From: Odontesthes bonariensis
Lineage: Eukaryota > Chordata > Actinopteri > Atheriniformes > Atherinopsidae
Direction of reading: 5' to 3'
DNA length: 64,000 nucleotides
Assembly (NCBI RefSeq): GCF_027942865.1
Contig: NC_134526.1
Location: 5,417,784-5,481,783, forward strand
In this document: positions 22,400 through 45,127 of the stretch, piece after piece
Layout of the letters: every line of letters starts with the position of its first letter
Numbering within the stretch: position 1 is the stretch's first letter
Position numbers and translations under genes: made by a program
The notes under the pieces: generated by a model
Databases searched by the model: none
The model's input: the letters and a program-made list of their open reading frames with translations, nothing else
Told to the model about the DNA's origin: nothing

Positions 22400-23154
22400 C
22401 TTGGAGGGGCGGAGCTTATGGCGTTTGTAAGCGAATTTAATCATGGCTAGGAAGGGACAAAACGGGCCGCCAAGACGGCTAGGAGATGACGGCAGGGCCT
22501 TTGCCCTTAGAATGGCATGGTTAGAGAACAGACTCGGGCATGGGCCCAGATGATAGAGGTTTGCATGGAAGTTAATGCCAGCTAGGAGGGATCGAATATA
22601 AGGGAGCTTGAAACGGCGCTGGTCAAAGCTATGCAGGAGAGCCTAAATAAAACTATTAAATGTACGTATATTATTAACAGGTCCTTTTTTTTTTTTTTTC
22701 TTCCGTCCTTTACAAAAGGGGAAAAATTCAAAGCAAAGGTTAGTAACCCTGCAACCACTGACATGGATGCAAAACACGAGTAGCTGAAAGACAAAAGTAG
22801 AGCCAGCAGATCAGCTGCTACACGGAAGCACCCATTTACTTATTCAAATATTAAGCAGCTCAGAGTGGCTAACAATCTTTTAAAAGCAACAATATTTCAT
22901 TGATCCGGGACAAAAGTAGCTGTGTGAGGTGCGCCCAGACACAATGAGAGATGACTGCTGTCACACTGTCTTGGGAGCGGCTGATTGAGAATACGGTGGT
23001 GTCGGTGTAAAAACAACTAATAACAAAATCTATCATGCGGCACAATACTCTGCAAATTGCCCGCAGATCAGTGTGGCCTTGTGCAAAAGGCAGAAGAGTC
23101 ACAACATTCGAGCAGCTACCAGCAATAAAGATTAAAGCCCTGTCTAAAGCAGAT
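22400..23154. other. Unassigned sequence between the partial flank and the satellite
   Basis: No supportable gene was found. There is a poly-T run (about 22684-22699) and no paralogue elsewhere in the window. It may derive from an unrecognised repeat. Confidence 0.4.
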
Positions 23155-23544
23155 TAGGGCAGAGCAGAGCAGAGCAGGGCACGCAGAGCAGAACCGGACA
23201 CAGCAGAGCAGAGCAGGACAGGGCACAGCAGAGCAGGGCAGAGCAGAGCAGAGCAGAGAAGAGCACAGCAGAGCAGAGCAGGGCAGAGCAGAGCAGAGCA
23301 GAGCAGAGCAGAGCAGAGCACAGCAGAGCACAGCAGAGCAGAGCAGAGCAGAGCAGAGCAGAGCAGAGCAGAGCCGGGCATGCAGAGTAGAACCGGGCAC
23401 AGCAGAGCAGAGCAGAGCAGAGCAGAGCAGAGCAGAGCAGAGAAGAGCAGAGCCGGGCATGCAGAGCAGAACCGGGCACAGCAGAGCAGAGCAGAGCAGA
23501 GCAGAGCAGAGCAGAGCAGAGCAGAGCAGAGCAGAGCAGAGCAG
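23155..23544. repeat. (GAGCA)n pentanucleotide satellite
   Basis: About 390 bp of GAGCA-type pentamers with scattered variants (GGGCA, GCACA) and a higher-order block containing GCATGCAGAGCAGAACCGGG. It is strand-asymmetric (A/G with single C). It generates false Cys-Ser-Ala-Leu-Leu ORFs on the minus strand. It sits about 160 bp before the start of unit B homology. Confidence 0.95.
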
Positions 23545-23707
23545 CACACTGAGTTAGTTTTATTCATCTCTCTGCATTCGGTTGTTATTTTCTGTAGTTT
23601 TTCCTTCTTGCTTTCTGTTGTCATGTTGTTCCTTCTCGCGGCAGCTTCACGGTGGATGAACAAACCACACCTTTTAAAACCTACATTTCAGTGGAAAACC
23701 AGCTGAC

Positions 23708-24622
23708 ATCTTATCTCTGGTCTTCTCTCGTCGGGTTCAGAGTGTTTTTCTTCTTGTCGTGGATCAAAGCCAGAATTCCTTTGCACTCCTGTTTACCTGC
23801 ATTTCCATCACTAATCTTTAATTATCACTCACTTAATACGCTTCCTTGTTGAAGTTCAACCTGCAGAGCCAGTTTGGCTCAACATGAAACAATAGAGACG
23901 CCTATAAAAAAATCCTCTGAACCTTTACCTGGAGCCTGGGTTTGAGATGGTTTTCGTGGCCTTGAAGAATATCTGCGTTAAACTCTGCAAAGAGACTCAG
24001 CTAATCAGTTCAGTTCAGTTCAGTTCAGTTCAGTTCAGTCCCTGATATAATAATTAATAATTATATTAATTATAATAATTATTGCCCCTCCAGGGGAAAT
24101 TTGATTTGCAGAGTACAGCGCAACCAAACTTGATTTGAACAATCCTAAACGAAGTAAGAGTATAAATATCAGAGAGTATAATAAAGTGTATAAAAGATAA
24201 AAGATGCCACAAGAACAGTGCATTTAAAGGGACAGTTCGCCTCTTTTGACATGAAGCTGTATGACATCCCATATTAGCAACATCATTTGTCCTTCCTCTG
24301 TTCGGTTTAGCTTTAGTCCATAATGTCTTTCTGCATCTGGGTCCTCAGCTGTTTTTATAACCGTTGCTAGTTTGATTTATTCTGTGCTCCAAGTTCTTTG
24401 GGTTACACTTGGGTTCTAAAGGGTTCTAGAGAACACATCCCGGCTGAATAAAGCAGAGAAAATGCGTTTTAAAAAGACACAAATGTTCATAGGGAACAGA
24501 AATGCTGCAGAAAATGAGCAGCTTGAAAGGTGAAAGATGTTTGTTTTAGGGAGGAACCGGGAGGTGTTGGGCGTGTCATGGACAGGTGACTGTCGGAGCT
24601 GACGGAGGTGTGACTGCATCAC
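23708..24622. other. 5' flank of gene B (start of unit B)
   Basis: This is a near-identical copy of window position 1 onward. It retains a segment near 24404-24430 (TTACACTTGGGTTC) that gene C also has at about 51545 but gene A has lost. Confidence 0.8.
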
Positions 24623-24630
24623 ATAAAAGG
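24623..24630 (+). promoter_or_regulatory. Candidate TATA box of gene B
   Basis: ATAAAAGG lies 55 bp before the gene B ATG, as in gene A. Confidence 0.5.
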
Positions 24631-24677
24631 TATAAATGCTTGAGCTGGAGCTGATCTGAAGAAGTTATCTGACAGTT

Positions 24678-34305
<9,628 letters not shown>

Positions 34306-35660
34306 AGGAGTCCAGTTTAATCTAATTTACATGATGTGTCAGGCACAAATGAATGTAAAAATATACTTAAATTTGCCACTTTATCGGCATAAACCCAACT
34401 GACTCACAGAGCACGAGGAATCAGCCACTCAGGGCTCCAGCTGTATATGTGCCAATAATCTTCTGGGCCTCTGTTGAAGCCTGGTTATCGATGCATATAA
34501 ATGATGATGGGGTCATCCACAAGATCCTTTGATTTCTCTGCTTATTTTAGTGTTTTATTTTTCTATTCTGACCGTATCCTCCAGCCAGCTTCATCACTGT
34601 ATCTGTAATGTGGTCAGCACTTTATTTTAGGGGTGTGAAAATGAAGAATTCTTAAAGCTGCACTTGAACGCATCACTTTGGCATTCCAACATTTTATAGT
34701 ATGTTTACCAAATCTGTACTGGGCTGAAATATGTTTAAAATATGTCATTTTTGTCAAATGAAGACTATTTAACATCCATTTTAAGAAGAACGATTTGATA
34801 AACAAAGCGTTACTTTGCAGTCAGTGGATTTGGAGCATCGTATTTTAGATGTTTCAGGAATGTGGTGTGAATGTTTGAAGTATATTTTGAAGTATATTTT
34901 CTATCTGAAATTCATAGCACTTAATGTTCATCGTCAGTATTTGCACTGAAAATGATAATGATCAATCTGCACCATAATCAGCAGTAATAAAAGTATCTAA
35001 TCTTTTATTAAACCAAGGAGTCTTCCAAGGGGAACATTGATATTGTGTAGTTGTCTTCTTGCTGTATTGACCTTCCTGACCAACATTTTCTGTTGTGCTG
35101 TAATGGTGCAGCGATGATTAGATGTTGTTTACATTAATACCTATGAAATATAACTGTGTCCAATGTTAAATGAATAACTTCCACTTGTGCTGTTGCGCAG
35201 GGCTTTGAGAGTCACTTCTTCTTCCTGACGTGCTGACGTTTCCGCAGTAAGACGTATTCTGACATCACTTCCTGTTACCACATTTGTTTTCTGTTGGACT
35301 CTTCTTGGATTCCTAAATCTCACTATTTTCATTCTTATAATGACACATTTCACATTGTAAACTCCATCACAGACTTCTTGTTCTGTTCTCGGACACATTT
35401 CTAGAGATCTCTGGTGTTCGACAGGTTTTCACTTTTTGTCCAGAGTTCACTAGCTTCACATGGCCACCAGCTCTCTCTCTCTCTCTCTCTATCCATATCC
35501 TGTTTTCACTGTTTCGTGTGTCAGCTGTTTAGTTACTGCACTGCCTCCTATAGCGATAATGGTAAATGTAACAAATGTAGTCTGTCTTTGTTTTAGCCCA
35601 CAGAGCACCGAGGGTAAACATTCTATTCATGGTGATAGGAAAAGGATTGAACGAAGCTTG
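34306..35660. other. 3' flank of gene B
   Basis: Near-identical to 11144-12497. A candidate AATAAA lies at 34986-34991. Confidence 0.6.
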
Positions 35661-36287
35661 TGGGGTCACATGGCATTGAAAGGATCAGATTATTGGCTAA
35701 ATGACAATAAGACTGAGTTATAAGGGTAATTCTCCTTGGATATATGGCGGTGAATGAATGGGATCAGAGGCACAAAGCGTGTCATACCCCGGTGTGATAG
35801 GTGGCGCTGTACCCATTCCAGCTGTTGCTAATGGAGCCACTTCCTGTTGACCTCTTCACCACCAACAACAACAACAAACTCAGGCATTGGAGAAAGATGG
35901 AGAACGCAGAGCCAGATGAAGCTACGTCCCTCTACATTTGGTCTGTGATGAGCTGCTTGTTGCACAAACTCGATGCCCAACGGAGCATTCTCCATCGCGT
36001 TGTTTGTTTCTTTCTGACGGCGACAACAACAGGAATATCGTCTCCTTTGACTTCCGGGTCACGACCCCGGGAAAACATCTGGAGCATGCGCAGAACGCAA
36101 AGTCTGATTCACCACGTGCTTCAGCGTCTATAAGCAGGTTTAGAGTGACTTTCAACCCGGTTATCTCGGGGTCGGAATCCCATCCGATCCAGTTCTTAGT
36201 CAGATTAAGGTGTCTACATGCACTTAATAACTCAGTCTGATTGGAATTTAGCCAATAATCCGATCCTTTCAGTGCCATGTGACCCCA
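35661..36287. mobile_element. Long-TIR MITE, complete copy (unit B)
   Basis: Inverted repeats of about 60 bp (35661-35720 and 36230-36287) start TGGGGTCACATGGCA. Both termini are present, unlike unit A. Confidence 0.75.
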
Positions 36288-36726
36288 CTGAGTCATTTAA
36301 TAAGGAATAAAACCCCTTTAAATGAGTTGTTTTTAGTGTGAGTTGCCACACCACCTGTGATGAACAAAGCCATCTGATTGGGATGAAGTGTAAAGGAAAG
36401 GACGCCTCATATCTGCAGATGTATTTAAGATATTTATGTTGACATGAATTTAAAGGAGTCATGTTGATCATGACACAAATCCAGAGACTCTCTTAACAGT
36501 AGTTTAGAGCGTTTACCCTCTCACTGACTTGTTTAATTGGCTGCCGCTCCTGTTGGAACATAGCCCAGATTCTACCTGATGATAAGTATTACGCTTTCAC
36601 ATTGTAACTGAAAGCAGCCGGCATCCAGAGCTTGTTTTTTTTGTGCATTCATTCGAGCTCGTCCACATATGGGAGAATTAAACCAACAAAGGGAAGTGAT
36701 GAAAGCAACATTTATACTGCTCTTAC

Positions 36727-37954
36727 CAAGGCTGGATTAACTCTATGGGCCTGCGGCACAATGCCCAGGGGCACCAACCATTTACAGCCAGTGGGGGGCA
36801 CCACACGACAAACTTTAAAAATATTTTTTTCATGAATGTTTGTACACTTAAAATGGTTACACTTGACATGAATATTCATATAAAATTCATTATTAAAACT
36901 ACTGTGATAAGAACAGCAACGATATATCATAATTCTGAGCAATAGTGGCCTAAAGTGAACATTAACCCCCCTCCCTCAACCTGTCAGTTGAGCCAGTCCA
37001 CCTATGGTGAAATGTATCTATTTTTTAAAAAACGCGGTAAAAATAAAAAAAAATGGATAGACATCAATTGAGTGGTTGTGCGAAGAGAAAAATAAAAAAA
37101 AATGAAAGACTCCATAACAGCAACAGGGCCTAGGCCATAACTTATGGTGCTCTGGGACAGCTGTGGCAATGACATCCCCCTGGATAATAGGAGTGTTGTT
37201 AGTGCTGCATAGGTGGATGCTCTTTGAATTGATAATATATTTCAATATAGACAAATGCTCTTCAAATTGATACACATTTTGAATCTGTACATTTTAATAT
37301 ATGGATGCTGTTTGGATTGATAGTAAATTGAATTGATTGGTTTTAAATGGAGATATTTGAATAATCCTACATACTGTATATAGATGGATGCTGCTTTAAT
37401 TGTTACTGATTTTGAATGAATACGTTTGAAAATGTAGCCTAGATGATTACTGTTATGTTGCTTCCTTATAGTGTAAGTAAACTATTTTGCCCGAGACACA
37501 ACAGGGAGGACATGTTGCTGGTTCAGTCCTTTTATTCTGCTGTAGAACTCGTGGTTACAAAGTATGCCCCAGTGGCGGTCTGCCATCTACTGGTGATAAT
37601 TGATATGTCTATGTTCATACAGGACAGATACCTTTTGAATTTATGCACATATGTAAATAATTGTACATCTGAATATGCTGTACTGGATGTTATTTGAATT
37701 TATATTTCGAATTTTCAATTCATTTCAATATGCCTATCCTTGGTTGTTTTCAGTGCATTTGATGGGCTGGTGTAGCCTACTTAGTAAAATTTCAATGAGG
37801 AAGAAAGACACTTTTTATGTGTACTCTTGCTTATGTACATGCTACTATTTCAGCAAAGGTCAAAGTTTGTGAGTGCAGTAGGTTACTGAAGGCGCGCGCA
37901 AGGTGTGTGGGGGGGGTACACTTGAGGTTTACACATTGACTTAATACGGCCCTG
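36727..37954. mobile_element. hAT-type element, unit B
   Basis: Same insertion as 13477-14705, with GCTCTTAC duplications on both sides. Confidence 0.85.
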
Positions 37955-37962
37955 GCTCTTAC

Positions 37963-38941
37963 GTACGAGGCAGCACCAGTTTCTGTTGCGGTTACCATGT
38001 TTCAGATAGAAAAGAAGCTAAAAAAGATGCAAAGTGGAGTCTGAAAGCAAGATACAGATAATCTGAGGGGGGGGGGGGAGTGTAATTAACCATCATCCTG
38101 ATCACATGTATCACACACACACACAGCTGGAGTAAACTTCCTCCTCCTTTTATCTCCCCGGAGGTAAAACTGGCGCTGGTTACAGGAACGTGAACCTCCA
38201 AATGCATCGAACAACCTCACAGCTAACAATGCTAAAACAGTTTCTCTACATAGTAATAAAACCAGGTGGGCACATCAGCATAAGTTATCACTGGAATCAT
38301 CAACCAAAAGACTCGACTTCAACTGGCAACATCACAAGAGATTAACCACTAAACTGTTGCAGAATTTGATATAAATCAGCAACATGATGGATAAAATGAT
38401 GTAAGTACTGCTGATGATTAAATGCTCAAGTATGGAAAAACATTCCACCAAAATCAGCAGCTCCTCACCAGGGTTATTTATGTCTGTTTGTTCGTTGGCG
38501 AGGACGAGTTACGGTGTGTTTACCTACGTTAGCTGTCGTCAACAGCTGGACATCTGCTGTGTGATTTAATGCAGTAACACAGACATAATGAAGCTGTTCC
38601 TGCAGTCAGACCAACAACCCTCCAGCTTTATATATAGATACAGATAGTTCCTCTGTTGTTCCCAGAGGGAAACAGGTTAGCATGTAGCTGTAAGCTAGCA
38701 GCAGATGCTAGCAAACAATGTGAGCTGATGAGAACCAAAGGGGTGTTTTGTTTTTGGACTTCTGTGCTCGTCATGGATTATCCATTAATGTTAATTCATC
38801 AATTATGTTTGTGTCATCTGGTTTCACCAGACTTTAATGTTTTCCTTCTTGTTTTTGGAGCACGGCCAAAATTCCTTTGCACTACCTGCATTTCCATCAC
38901 TAATCTTTAATTATCACTCTTCAACCTGCAGATCCAGTTTA
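37963..38941. other. Noncoding distal 3' flank of unit B
   Basis: Colinear with 14714-15697 of unit A. No gene was found. The sequence resumes after the Ty3 insertion at 44759. Confidence 0.6.
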
Positions 38942-38946
38942 CCTTC

Positions 38947-39667
38947 TGTCACACCGCGGTGAGGTCAAGCGGGGTTTTTTTTGTCATGTCTCGTCATTTC
39001 CTGTTTTATTTTGAAAGATTAACTCTCCTCTCGTTTCAGGTCACTTACCCTTCCTCTTGTGTTCCAGTCTGATTGTCGCATGAGTGATTCCACCTGTTCC
39101 CCGTTAACCCTGTGTGTATAAGAGTTGACGTCTCCCCTTGTCTTGTGCCAGTGTGTCGTTATCGTTGTGGTCAACATACCTCACTCTTGCCTTCTAACCT
39201 AGTTTATGTCCTATGCCACGTTTCCGATCTCGCTAAAGAGAGTTTTTGTTTTGGGTAACTTTTGTATTTATAGCCTTGTTAAAAGATAGTTTAAGTTTAA
39301 TAGCATTTTTGCGTTTTCCTCCAAGTGGAGTGATTTTTCGTTTTATAGTTAAATTTTATATCTTAGTGCCTCCTAATTTTACAGGAGAGGGTTTTTTGTT
39401 TTCCTCCGTAGCTGGAGTGATTATTCGTTTAAATATAAAGTTTCGAAGCCTTTGTTTTTTCCTCCTCAGTGGAGTGATTATTATTTCTATAACGTTTCAT
39501 AGATATACTTCTCTCACTTTGGGAGGAGTATATAATATTATCAATAACTTATATAGTCCTTTTTGTTCTCTCTTGGAGAGTTTTGGACAACCGTGTTCCT
39601 CCTGAAAATAAAAACCTTGGAATTACAACACCTGCTCCTGTGTCCTGCAAAATCCCTGGGCTTGACA
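38947..39667 (+). repeat. 5' LTR of the Ty3 element
   Basis: It contains a TATAAG-type promoter motif near 39117 and an AATAAA signal at 39607-39612. Several short CTCC/GGAG hairpins lie between 39318 and 39585, three of them followed by a TGATT motif. Confidence 0.93.
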
Positions 39668-39683
39668 GTACACACTGGCCAGA

Positions 39684-42600
39684 ATGGACGCAGCAGGTTC
39701 CGAGTTTTTGAGCGCAGCACTCGCTTCGCAGGGAGATCGTCTCTCCCAACAGGAGGAACAGATGGCAGCCCTCGGCCAAGGGCTTGAAAACCTCGCCCGG
39801 AGCCAGAGGGACTTCCAGGACAGCGTCTCGGATTACATGGGGAAACTCACGGACCAGATGCAGCGACTTCTGGAGCGCAATGATCAGAGCGCCACTGCAT
39901 CTGCCCCCCTGGATCCCACGCCTCAACCCGCTCCGACCCACTCCGTCGTCGGAACCCGCCTAGCCTCTCCGGAGCGCTTTGCAGGAGAGGTTGGTCAGAG
40001 CAGATCATTTATTATTGACTGCGAGATGCACTTTGAACTAAACCCCCACCAGTTCTCCACAGACAGAGCCAAGATCGCCTACATGGTTACCCATCTGTCT
40101 GGAAGAGCGAGAGAGTGGGCCAGGGCTGAGTGGGAGAAGCGCTCACCACTTTGCAGCTCCCTTCAGGGCTTTAAAGAGGGGCTGCGCCGAGTCTTTGACC
40201 CGGTCTCTTCAGAGCATCAGAAGGCAAGAGAGCTGAGCGGACTTAAACAGGGCCGAGAATCAGTGTGCGCTTTTGCCATTCGCTTCCGGACCCTTGCAGT
40301 GGAGAGTGGATGGAATGACCGGGCTCTTTACGACGTCTTTCTGAAGGGGCTGGCCGCCCCCATTCAGGAGCTGCTGCTGCCTCTGGACCTTCCTGCTGAC
40401 CTGGACTCTCTCATCGCACTCGCTGTCCGGACGGACAACCGACTCCAGGAGTACAAGACGCAGCGGGGAGGGCACCACCTGTCAGCGGGACATCCTCCAC
40501 CCTCTTTCTCATCCATCCGCGGAATCCCGTCACCTCATCGTTCTCACGCTTCCTCTCCTGCTGGAGGAGAGGAGCCCATGCAACTAGACCGAGCCCAACT
40601 CACGCAGGCAGAGAGACAACGCCGCTTTAGGGAGAGACGGTGCTTCTACTGTGGAGAAACCGGACATCACGTCTCCTCATGCCCGGTGAGACCCTCTCAG
40701 GTGAAAACAAATCACAACAATTCAAGCTCCACGCCACGCAAAAGATTCTACACTCAGGTAAAACACAACAACACCACCTTAGACCTGGAGGCTCTTATTG
40801 ACTCAGGGGCGGATGAAAGCCTCATGGTCTGGGAAATAGCCAAAAAACTGGGGCTAAAAACCGAGGCTCTACCACAGCCGATTAAAGCCAGCGCTTTGAA
40901 TGGCAGCTCGCTTTTTTCCATCACCCACGTGACAGAACCCATAACCCTGGTCACCGAGGGACATATTGAAAAAATAACCTTTTTCCTGTTCCATTCGCAC
41001 ACTCACACCCTGGTTTTGGGACATCCATGGCTCATAAAACACAATCCTCACATTGACTGGCCTTCGGGCAAGATTCTGGGGTGGGGAAGAGATTGTGAGG
41101 GCAGGTGCCTGCCGACCAAGGTTGACAGCCCAGTTTTAGCCATATTAAACACTGTCTCTGCTCCTGTCACAGAGTTCCAGTCACCAGACCTGACGTCGGT
41201 TCCCGCCTGCTATCACCATTTAAAGGACGTCTTTAATAAAGACAAGGCCATGTCTCTTCCCCCGCACCGCCCATACGACTGTGCCATCAACCTCATTCCA
41301 GGAGCCACCATTCCCAAGGCCCGCTTATATTCTTTGTCAAGACCCGAACAATTAGCCATGAAGGACTACATCCAGACATCCTTAAAGGCGGGTCTCATCC
41401 GTCCTTCCTCCTCACCTGCCGGAGCAGGGTTCTTTTTTGTGGACAAAAAAGATGGATCACTAAGACCCTGCATAGATTACAGTCCTCTTAATGACATCAC
41501 AGTAAAGAACCGCTACCCACTTCCCTTGATGTCCACTGTTTTTGACCAGCTTCAACAGGCTGCCATATTCACTAAACTGGACTTACGCAATGCATACCAC
41601 CTTGTTCGCATTAGAGAGGGGGACGAATGGAAGACCGGCTTTAACACCCCTAGTGGCCATTATGAGTATCTCGTCATGCCCTTCGGACTTACTAATGCTC
41701 CTGCTGTGTTCCAAGCTATGATCAATGATGTTCTTAGAGATTTTCTGGACCTTTTCGTATATGTGTATCTTGATGATATTTTAATCTACTCACCTGACTT
41801 AATTACTCATAAGCACCATGTGAACCAAGTACTCCAACGTCTACTAGAAAATCACCTGTATGTCAAAGCAGAAAAAAGCGAATTCCATGTTAACACCACT
41901 TCCTTCCTAGGTTTTATTATAGCTCCCGGCAAAGTCCAGATGGACCCAGCTAAGACCAGTGCTGTGGCCGAGTGGCCAACACCAGACAGCCGCAAGAGGG
42001 TCCAACAATTCCTGGGCTTTGCGAACTTTTATCGGCGCTTCATCAGAGGTTTCAGCACCATCGCTGCTCCTCTTCACGCCCTCACCTCACCACAGGTTCG
42101 CTTTCACTGGGGGCCAAAGGAAGAAGAGGCGTTCCAGCGACTCAAACGCCTTTTTACCTCCGCACCCATTCTCTCCTTGCCGGACCCCCGGCGGCAGTTC
42201 GTCGTAGAAGTCGACGCGTCAAGTGAAGGCATCGGGGGCGTTCTCTCCCAGCGGTCCGAGACAGACGGCAAAATGCACCCGTGCGCCTTTCTTTCACGAC
42301 GGCTGAGCCCGGCGGAGAGGAATTATGACGTAGGAAACCGGGAGCTGCTGGCGGTCAAGGTTGCCTTGGAGGAGTGGAGACACTGGCTGGAGGGGGCACT
42401 TCACCCGTTTATTGTCTGGACAGACCACAAGAACTTAGAATACATAAGGAAAGCCAAACGGCTCAACTCACGCCAGGCCAGGTGGACTTTATTCTTTAAT
42501 CGTTTCTGCTTCACGTTGTCTTACAGGCCAGGGTCCCGGAACATCAAGCCTGACGCCCTATCTCGTATCTACGACCCTGCGCCTGCTGCCAAGGAACCTG

Positions 42601-44054
42601 AACCCATCCTCCCACTGAACTGTGTGGTTGGAGCGGTTACCTGGCAAATAGAAAAGGAGGTGAAGCAAGCGAACGGTGAGACTCCTCCACCTAGTGGTTG
42701 CCCAGATAATTGTCTTTTTGTCCCGGTTAATCTACGTCCACAGGTGATCCATTGGGCCCACACCTCGCTGCTCACCTGCCATCCGGGAGTACGGAGAACC
42801 ATGTTCGCCATCTCCCAGCGGTTCTGGTGGCCCGCCATGGAGCCGGAGGTCCGGGAGTACATTGAGGCTTGCTCGGTCTGCGCCCGTAACAAAACATCCT
42901 CCAGGTCACGCACGGGGCTGCTGCACCCACTGCCGATTCCCTCCAGACCGTGGTCTAATATCTCGATGGACTTTGTCACGGGGCTCCCGGTCTCAGCAGG
43001 TAACACCACGGTTCTGACCGTGGTGGATCGGTTTTCAAAAATGACTCACTTCATTGCTTTGCCTAGATTACCCTCTGCCAAAGAAACGGCTAGCATCATG
43101 ATGCAACATGTTTTTAGGATCCATGGTTTCCCCAAAGATATCGTTTCTGACCGGGGGCCCCAGTTCATCTCCCGGTTCTGGAGGGAGTTCTGCCGGCTCA
43201 TTGGTGCTTCTGTCAGCCTGACCTCAGGGTACCACCCGGAGGCCAACGGCCAGACCGAGCGCCTGAACCAGCAGCTGGAAACCGGCCTCCGGTGTTTGGT
43301 GTCGCAGAATCCGACAACGTGGAGCAGCCACCTGGTCTGGGTAGAGTTTGCCCATAACTCTCTGCCCACCTCCGCCACAGGTTTCTCCCCCTTCAAGTGC
43401 GTATATGGGTACCAGCCTCCCGTGTTTCCAGACGCGGAACGTGAAGTCACGGTTCCCTCCGCTCACACCCTGGTTCGCCGTTGTCGGCGCATCTGGGCTG
43501 CTGCACGCCAAGTTCTCATCCGCCAGGGGGACCGGGTCAAAAGAGCTGCCGACCGCAAACGCCAACCTGCACCACCATACCAACCCGGACAGAAGGTTTG
43601 GCTCTCGGCCCGTGACCTACACCTTAAAGTCCCCAGCAAAAAGCTGGCACCGCGGTTCGTGGGACCCTTCTCAGTTTCGAAGGTCATCAACCCAGCCGCC
43701 GTCCGTCTACGCCTGCCTCGCTCCCTCAGAGTTCATCCCACGTTCCATGTAAGTCAAGTTAAACCTGCCAAGGAAAGTCCCCTGGTCCCGACCACCAAGC
43801 CCCCGCCACCGCTGGAGTCGGCCGACGGGGGAGTTTTATATAAAGTTAAGAAATTACTTGCTGTACGCAACAGAGGGAGGGGCAAGCAATTTTTAGTGGA
43901 CTGGGAGGGTTACGGCCCAGAAGAAAGACAGTGGGTTCCAAGGAGCTACATAGCTGACCCCTCCCTCATCACGGACTTCTACAAAGACCACCCTGAATTA
44001 CCTGGACCGTCAGGAGTCGGTCCTAGAAGGGGGGGCTCTGTCACACCGCGGTGA
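39684..44054 (+). CDS. Ty3 (Sushi-like) Gag-Pol polyprotein with chromodomain (1456 aa)
   Basis: One open frame starts 17 nt after the 5' LTR and stops inside the first 16 nt of the 3' LTR. In order: a Gag region with an N-terminal Gln-rich coiled-coil-like segment; a CCHC zinc knuckle at about 320-333; an aspartic protease with DSGA at Asp373; reverse transcriptase with YLDD at 695-698; RNase H with the VDAS motif (Asp844); an integrase with an HHCC finger, then catalytic Asp1096, Asp1156 and Glu1192 (D-x35-E spacing); and a C-terminal chromodomain at about 1384-1435. Domain order RT-RNaseH-IN and the chromodomain place it among vertebrate chromoviruses like Sushi. Gag and Pol are in one frame without a frameshift. 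No stop or missing catalytic residue was seen. There is no envelope gene, so it is a retrotransposon and not an infectious virus. Confidence 0.95.
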   Translation: MDAAGSEFLSAALASQGDRLSQQEEQMAALGQGLENLARSQRDFQDSVSDYMGKLTDQMQRLLERNDQSATASAPLDPTPQPAPTHSVVGTRLASPERFAGEVGQSRSFIIDCEMHFELNPHQFSTDRAKIAYMVTHLSGRAREWARAEWEKRSPLCSSLQGFKEGLRRVFDPVSSEHQKARELSGLKQGRESVCAFAIRFRTLAVESGWNDRALYDVFLKGLAAPIQELLLPLDLPADLDSLIALAVRTDNRLQEYKTQRGGHHLSAGHPPPSFSSIRGIPSPHRSHASSPAGGEEPMQLDRAQLTQAERQRRFRERRCFYCGETGHHVSSCPVRPSQVKTNHNNSSSTPRKRFYTQVKHNNTTLDLEALIDSGADESLMVWEIAKKLGLKTEALPQPIKASALNGSSLFSITHVTEPITLVTEGHIEKITFFLFHSHTHTLVLGHPWLIKHNPHIDWPSGKILGWGRDCEGRCLPTKVDSPVLAILNTVSAPVTEFQSPDLTSVPACYHHLKDVFNKDKAMSLPPHRPYDCAINLIPGATIPKARLYSLSRPEQLAMKDYIQTSLKAGLIRPSSSPAGAGFFFVDKKDGSLRPCIDYSPLNDITVKNRYPLPLMSTVFDQLQQAAIFTKLDLRNAYHLVRIREGDEWKTGFNTPSGHYEYLVMPFGLTNAPAVFQAMINDVLRDFLDLFVYVYLDDILIYSPDLITHKHHVNQVLQRLLENHLYVKAEKSEFHVNTTSFLGFIIAPGKVQMDPAKTSAVAEWPTPDSRKRVQQFLGFANFYRRFIRGFSTIAAPLHALTSPQVRFHWGPKEEEAFQRLKRLFTSAPILSLPDPRRQFVVEVDASSEGIGGVLSQRSETDGKMHPCAFLSRRLSPAERNYDVGNRELLAVKVALEEWRHWLEGALHPFIVWTDHKNLEYIRKAKRLNSRQARWTLFFNRFCFTLSYRPGSRNIKPDALSRIYDPAPAAKEPEPILPLNCVVGAVTWQIEKEVKQANGETPPPSGCPDNCLFVPVNLRPQVIHWAHTSLLTCHPGVRRTMFAISQRFWWPAMEPEVREYIEACSVCARNKTSSRSRTGLLHPLPIPSRPWSNISMDFVTGLPVSAGNTTVLTVVDRFSKMTHFIALPRLPSAKETASIMMQHVFRIHGFPKDIVSDRGPQFISRFWREFCRLIGASVSLTSGYHPEANGQTERLNQQLETGLRCLVSQNPTTWSSHLVWVEFAHNSLPTSATGFSPFKCVYGYQPPVFPDAEREVTVPSAHTLVRRCRRIWAAARQVLIRQGDRVKRAADRKRQPAPPYQPGQKVWLSARDLHLKVPSKKLAPRFVGPFSVSKVINPAAVRLRLPRSLRVHPTFHVSQVKPAKESPLVPTTKPPPPLESADGGVLYKVKKLLAVRNRGRGKQFLVDWEGYGPEERQWVPRSYIADPSLITDFYKDHPELPGPSGVGPRRGGSVTPR

Positions 44055-44758
44055 GGTCAAGCGGGGTTTTTTTTGTCATGTCTCGTCATTTCCTGTTTTA
44101 TTTTGAAAGATTAACTCTCCTCTCGTTTCAGGTCACTTACCCTTCCTCTTGTGTTCCAGTCTGATTGTCGCATGAGTGATTCCACCTGTTCCCCGTTAAC
44201 CCTGTGTGTATAAGAGTTGACGTCTCCCCTTGTCTTGTGCCAGTGTGTCGTTATCGTTGTGGTCAACATACCTCACTCTTGCCTTCTAACCTAGTTTATG
44301 TCCTATGCCACGTTTCCGATCTCGCTAAAGAGAGTTTTTGTTTTGGGTAACTTTTGTATTTATAGCCTTGTTAAAAGATAGTTTAAGTTTAATAGCATTT
44401 TTGCGTTTTCCTCCAAGTGGAGTGATTTTTCGTTTTATAGTTAAATTTTATATCTTAGTGCCTCCTAATTTTACAGGAGAGGGTTTTTTGTTTTCCTCCG
44501 TAGCTGGAGTGATTATTCGTTTAAATATAAAGTTTCGAAGCCTTTGTTTTTCCTCCTCAGTGGAGTGATTATTATTTCTATAACGTTTCATAGATATACT
44601 TCTCTCACTTTGGGAGGAGTATATAATATTATCAATAACTTATATAGTCCTTTTTGTTCTCTCTTGGAGAGTTTTGGACAACCGTGTTCCTCCTGAAAAT
44701 AAAAACCTTGGAATTACAACACCTGCTCCTGTGTCCTGCAAAATCCCTGGGCTTGACA
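44039..44758 (+). repeat. 3' LTR of the Ty3 element
   Basis: Nearly identical to the 5' LTR, with one T fewer near 44550. Its first bases contain the gag-pol stop codon. Confidence 0.93.
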
Positions 44759-45127
44759 CCTTCGCATGGAACAATGTTTAACTTGGAACAATAGAGATGC
44801 CTCTAAAAATGCCCTTAACCATTATGTCATGCATGACATTATAGTCTGGACATGTGTTAAAGTCTGAAAAACCTTCATTGTTGCTCTCTAGATCTTGAAG
44901 AATGTCTACATGAGCTCATCGTCACCAGTCTCTCAACACTGATATCAATCTAGGTTTGGATGTTCAGTAAAATGGGCAGACTTGATACCAGAGAACCAAT
45001 CACAAACAAGAACAAACTGTGATTCTGAATAAATTAAAAAATAGGGCTGGGCGAGTTATTATCACGTTAACTAGTCAATTATTTAACGCCGATTAATATT
45101 TTATCACGCATTAACACAGTTTTTTTT

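Larger units (their letters stand above)
38947..44758 (+). mobile_element. Complete Sushi-type Ty3 LTR retrotransposon (chromovirus)
   Basis: LTRs of 721 and 720 bp begin TG and end CA. They are flanked by the 5-bp duplication CCTTC (38942-38946 and 44759-44763), and unit A shows the unoccupied site once at about 15694. One uninterrupted gag-pol frame fills the interior. A polypurine tract AGAAGGGGGGGCTC lies just before the 3' LTR. The LTRs appear to differ only by one T in a T-run, so the insertion is very young and structurally intact. Confidence 0.95.

Noticed and set aside
23116-23663. Overlapping minus-strand frames encoding Cys-Ala-Leu-Leu repeats
   Set aside because: They are translations of the (GAGCA)n satellite, open in several frames at once; there is no evidence of a gene.
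39668-39683. tRNA primer-binding site of the Ty3 element
   Set aside because: The bases after the 5' LTR do not obviously match a tRNA 3' end that I can name, so no primer site is annotated.
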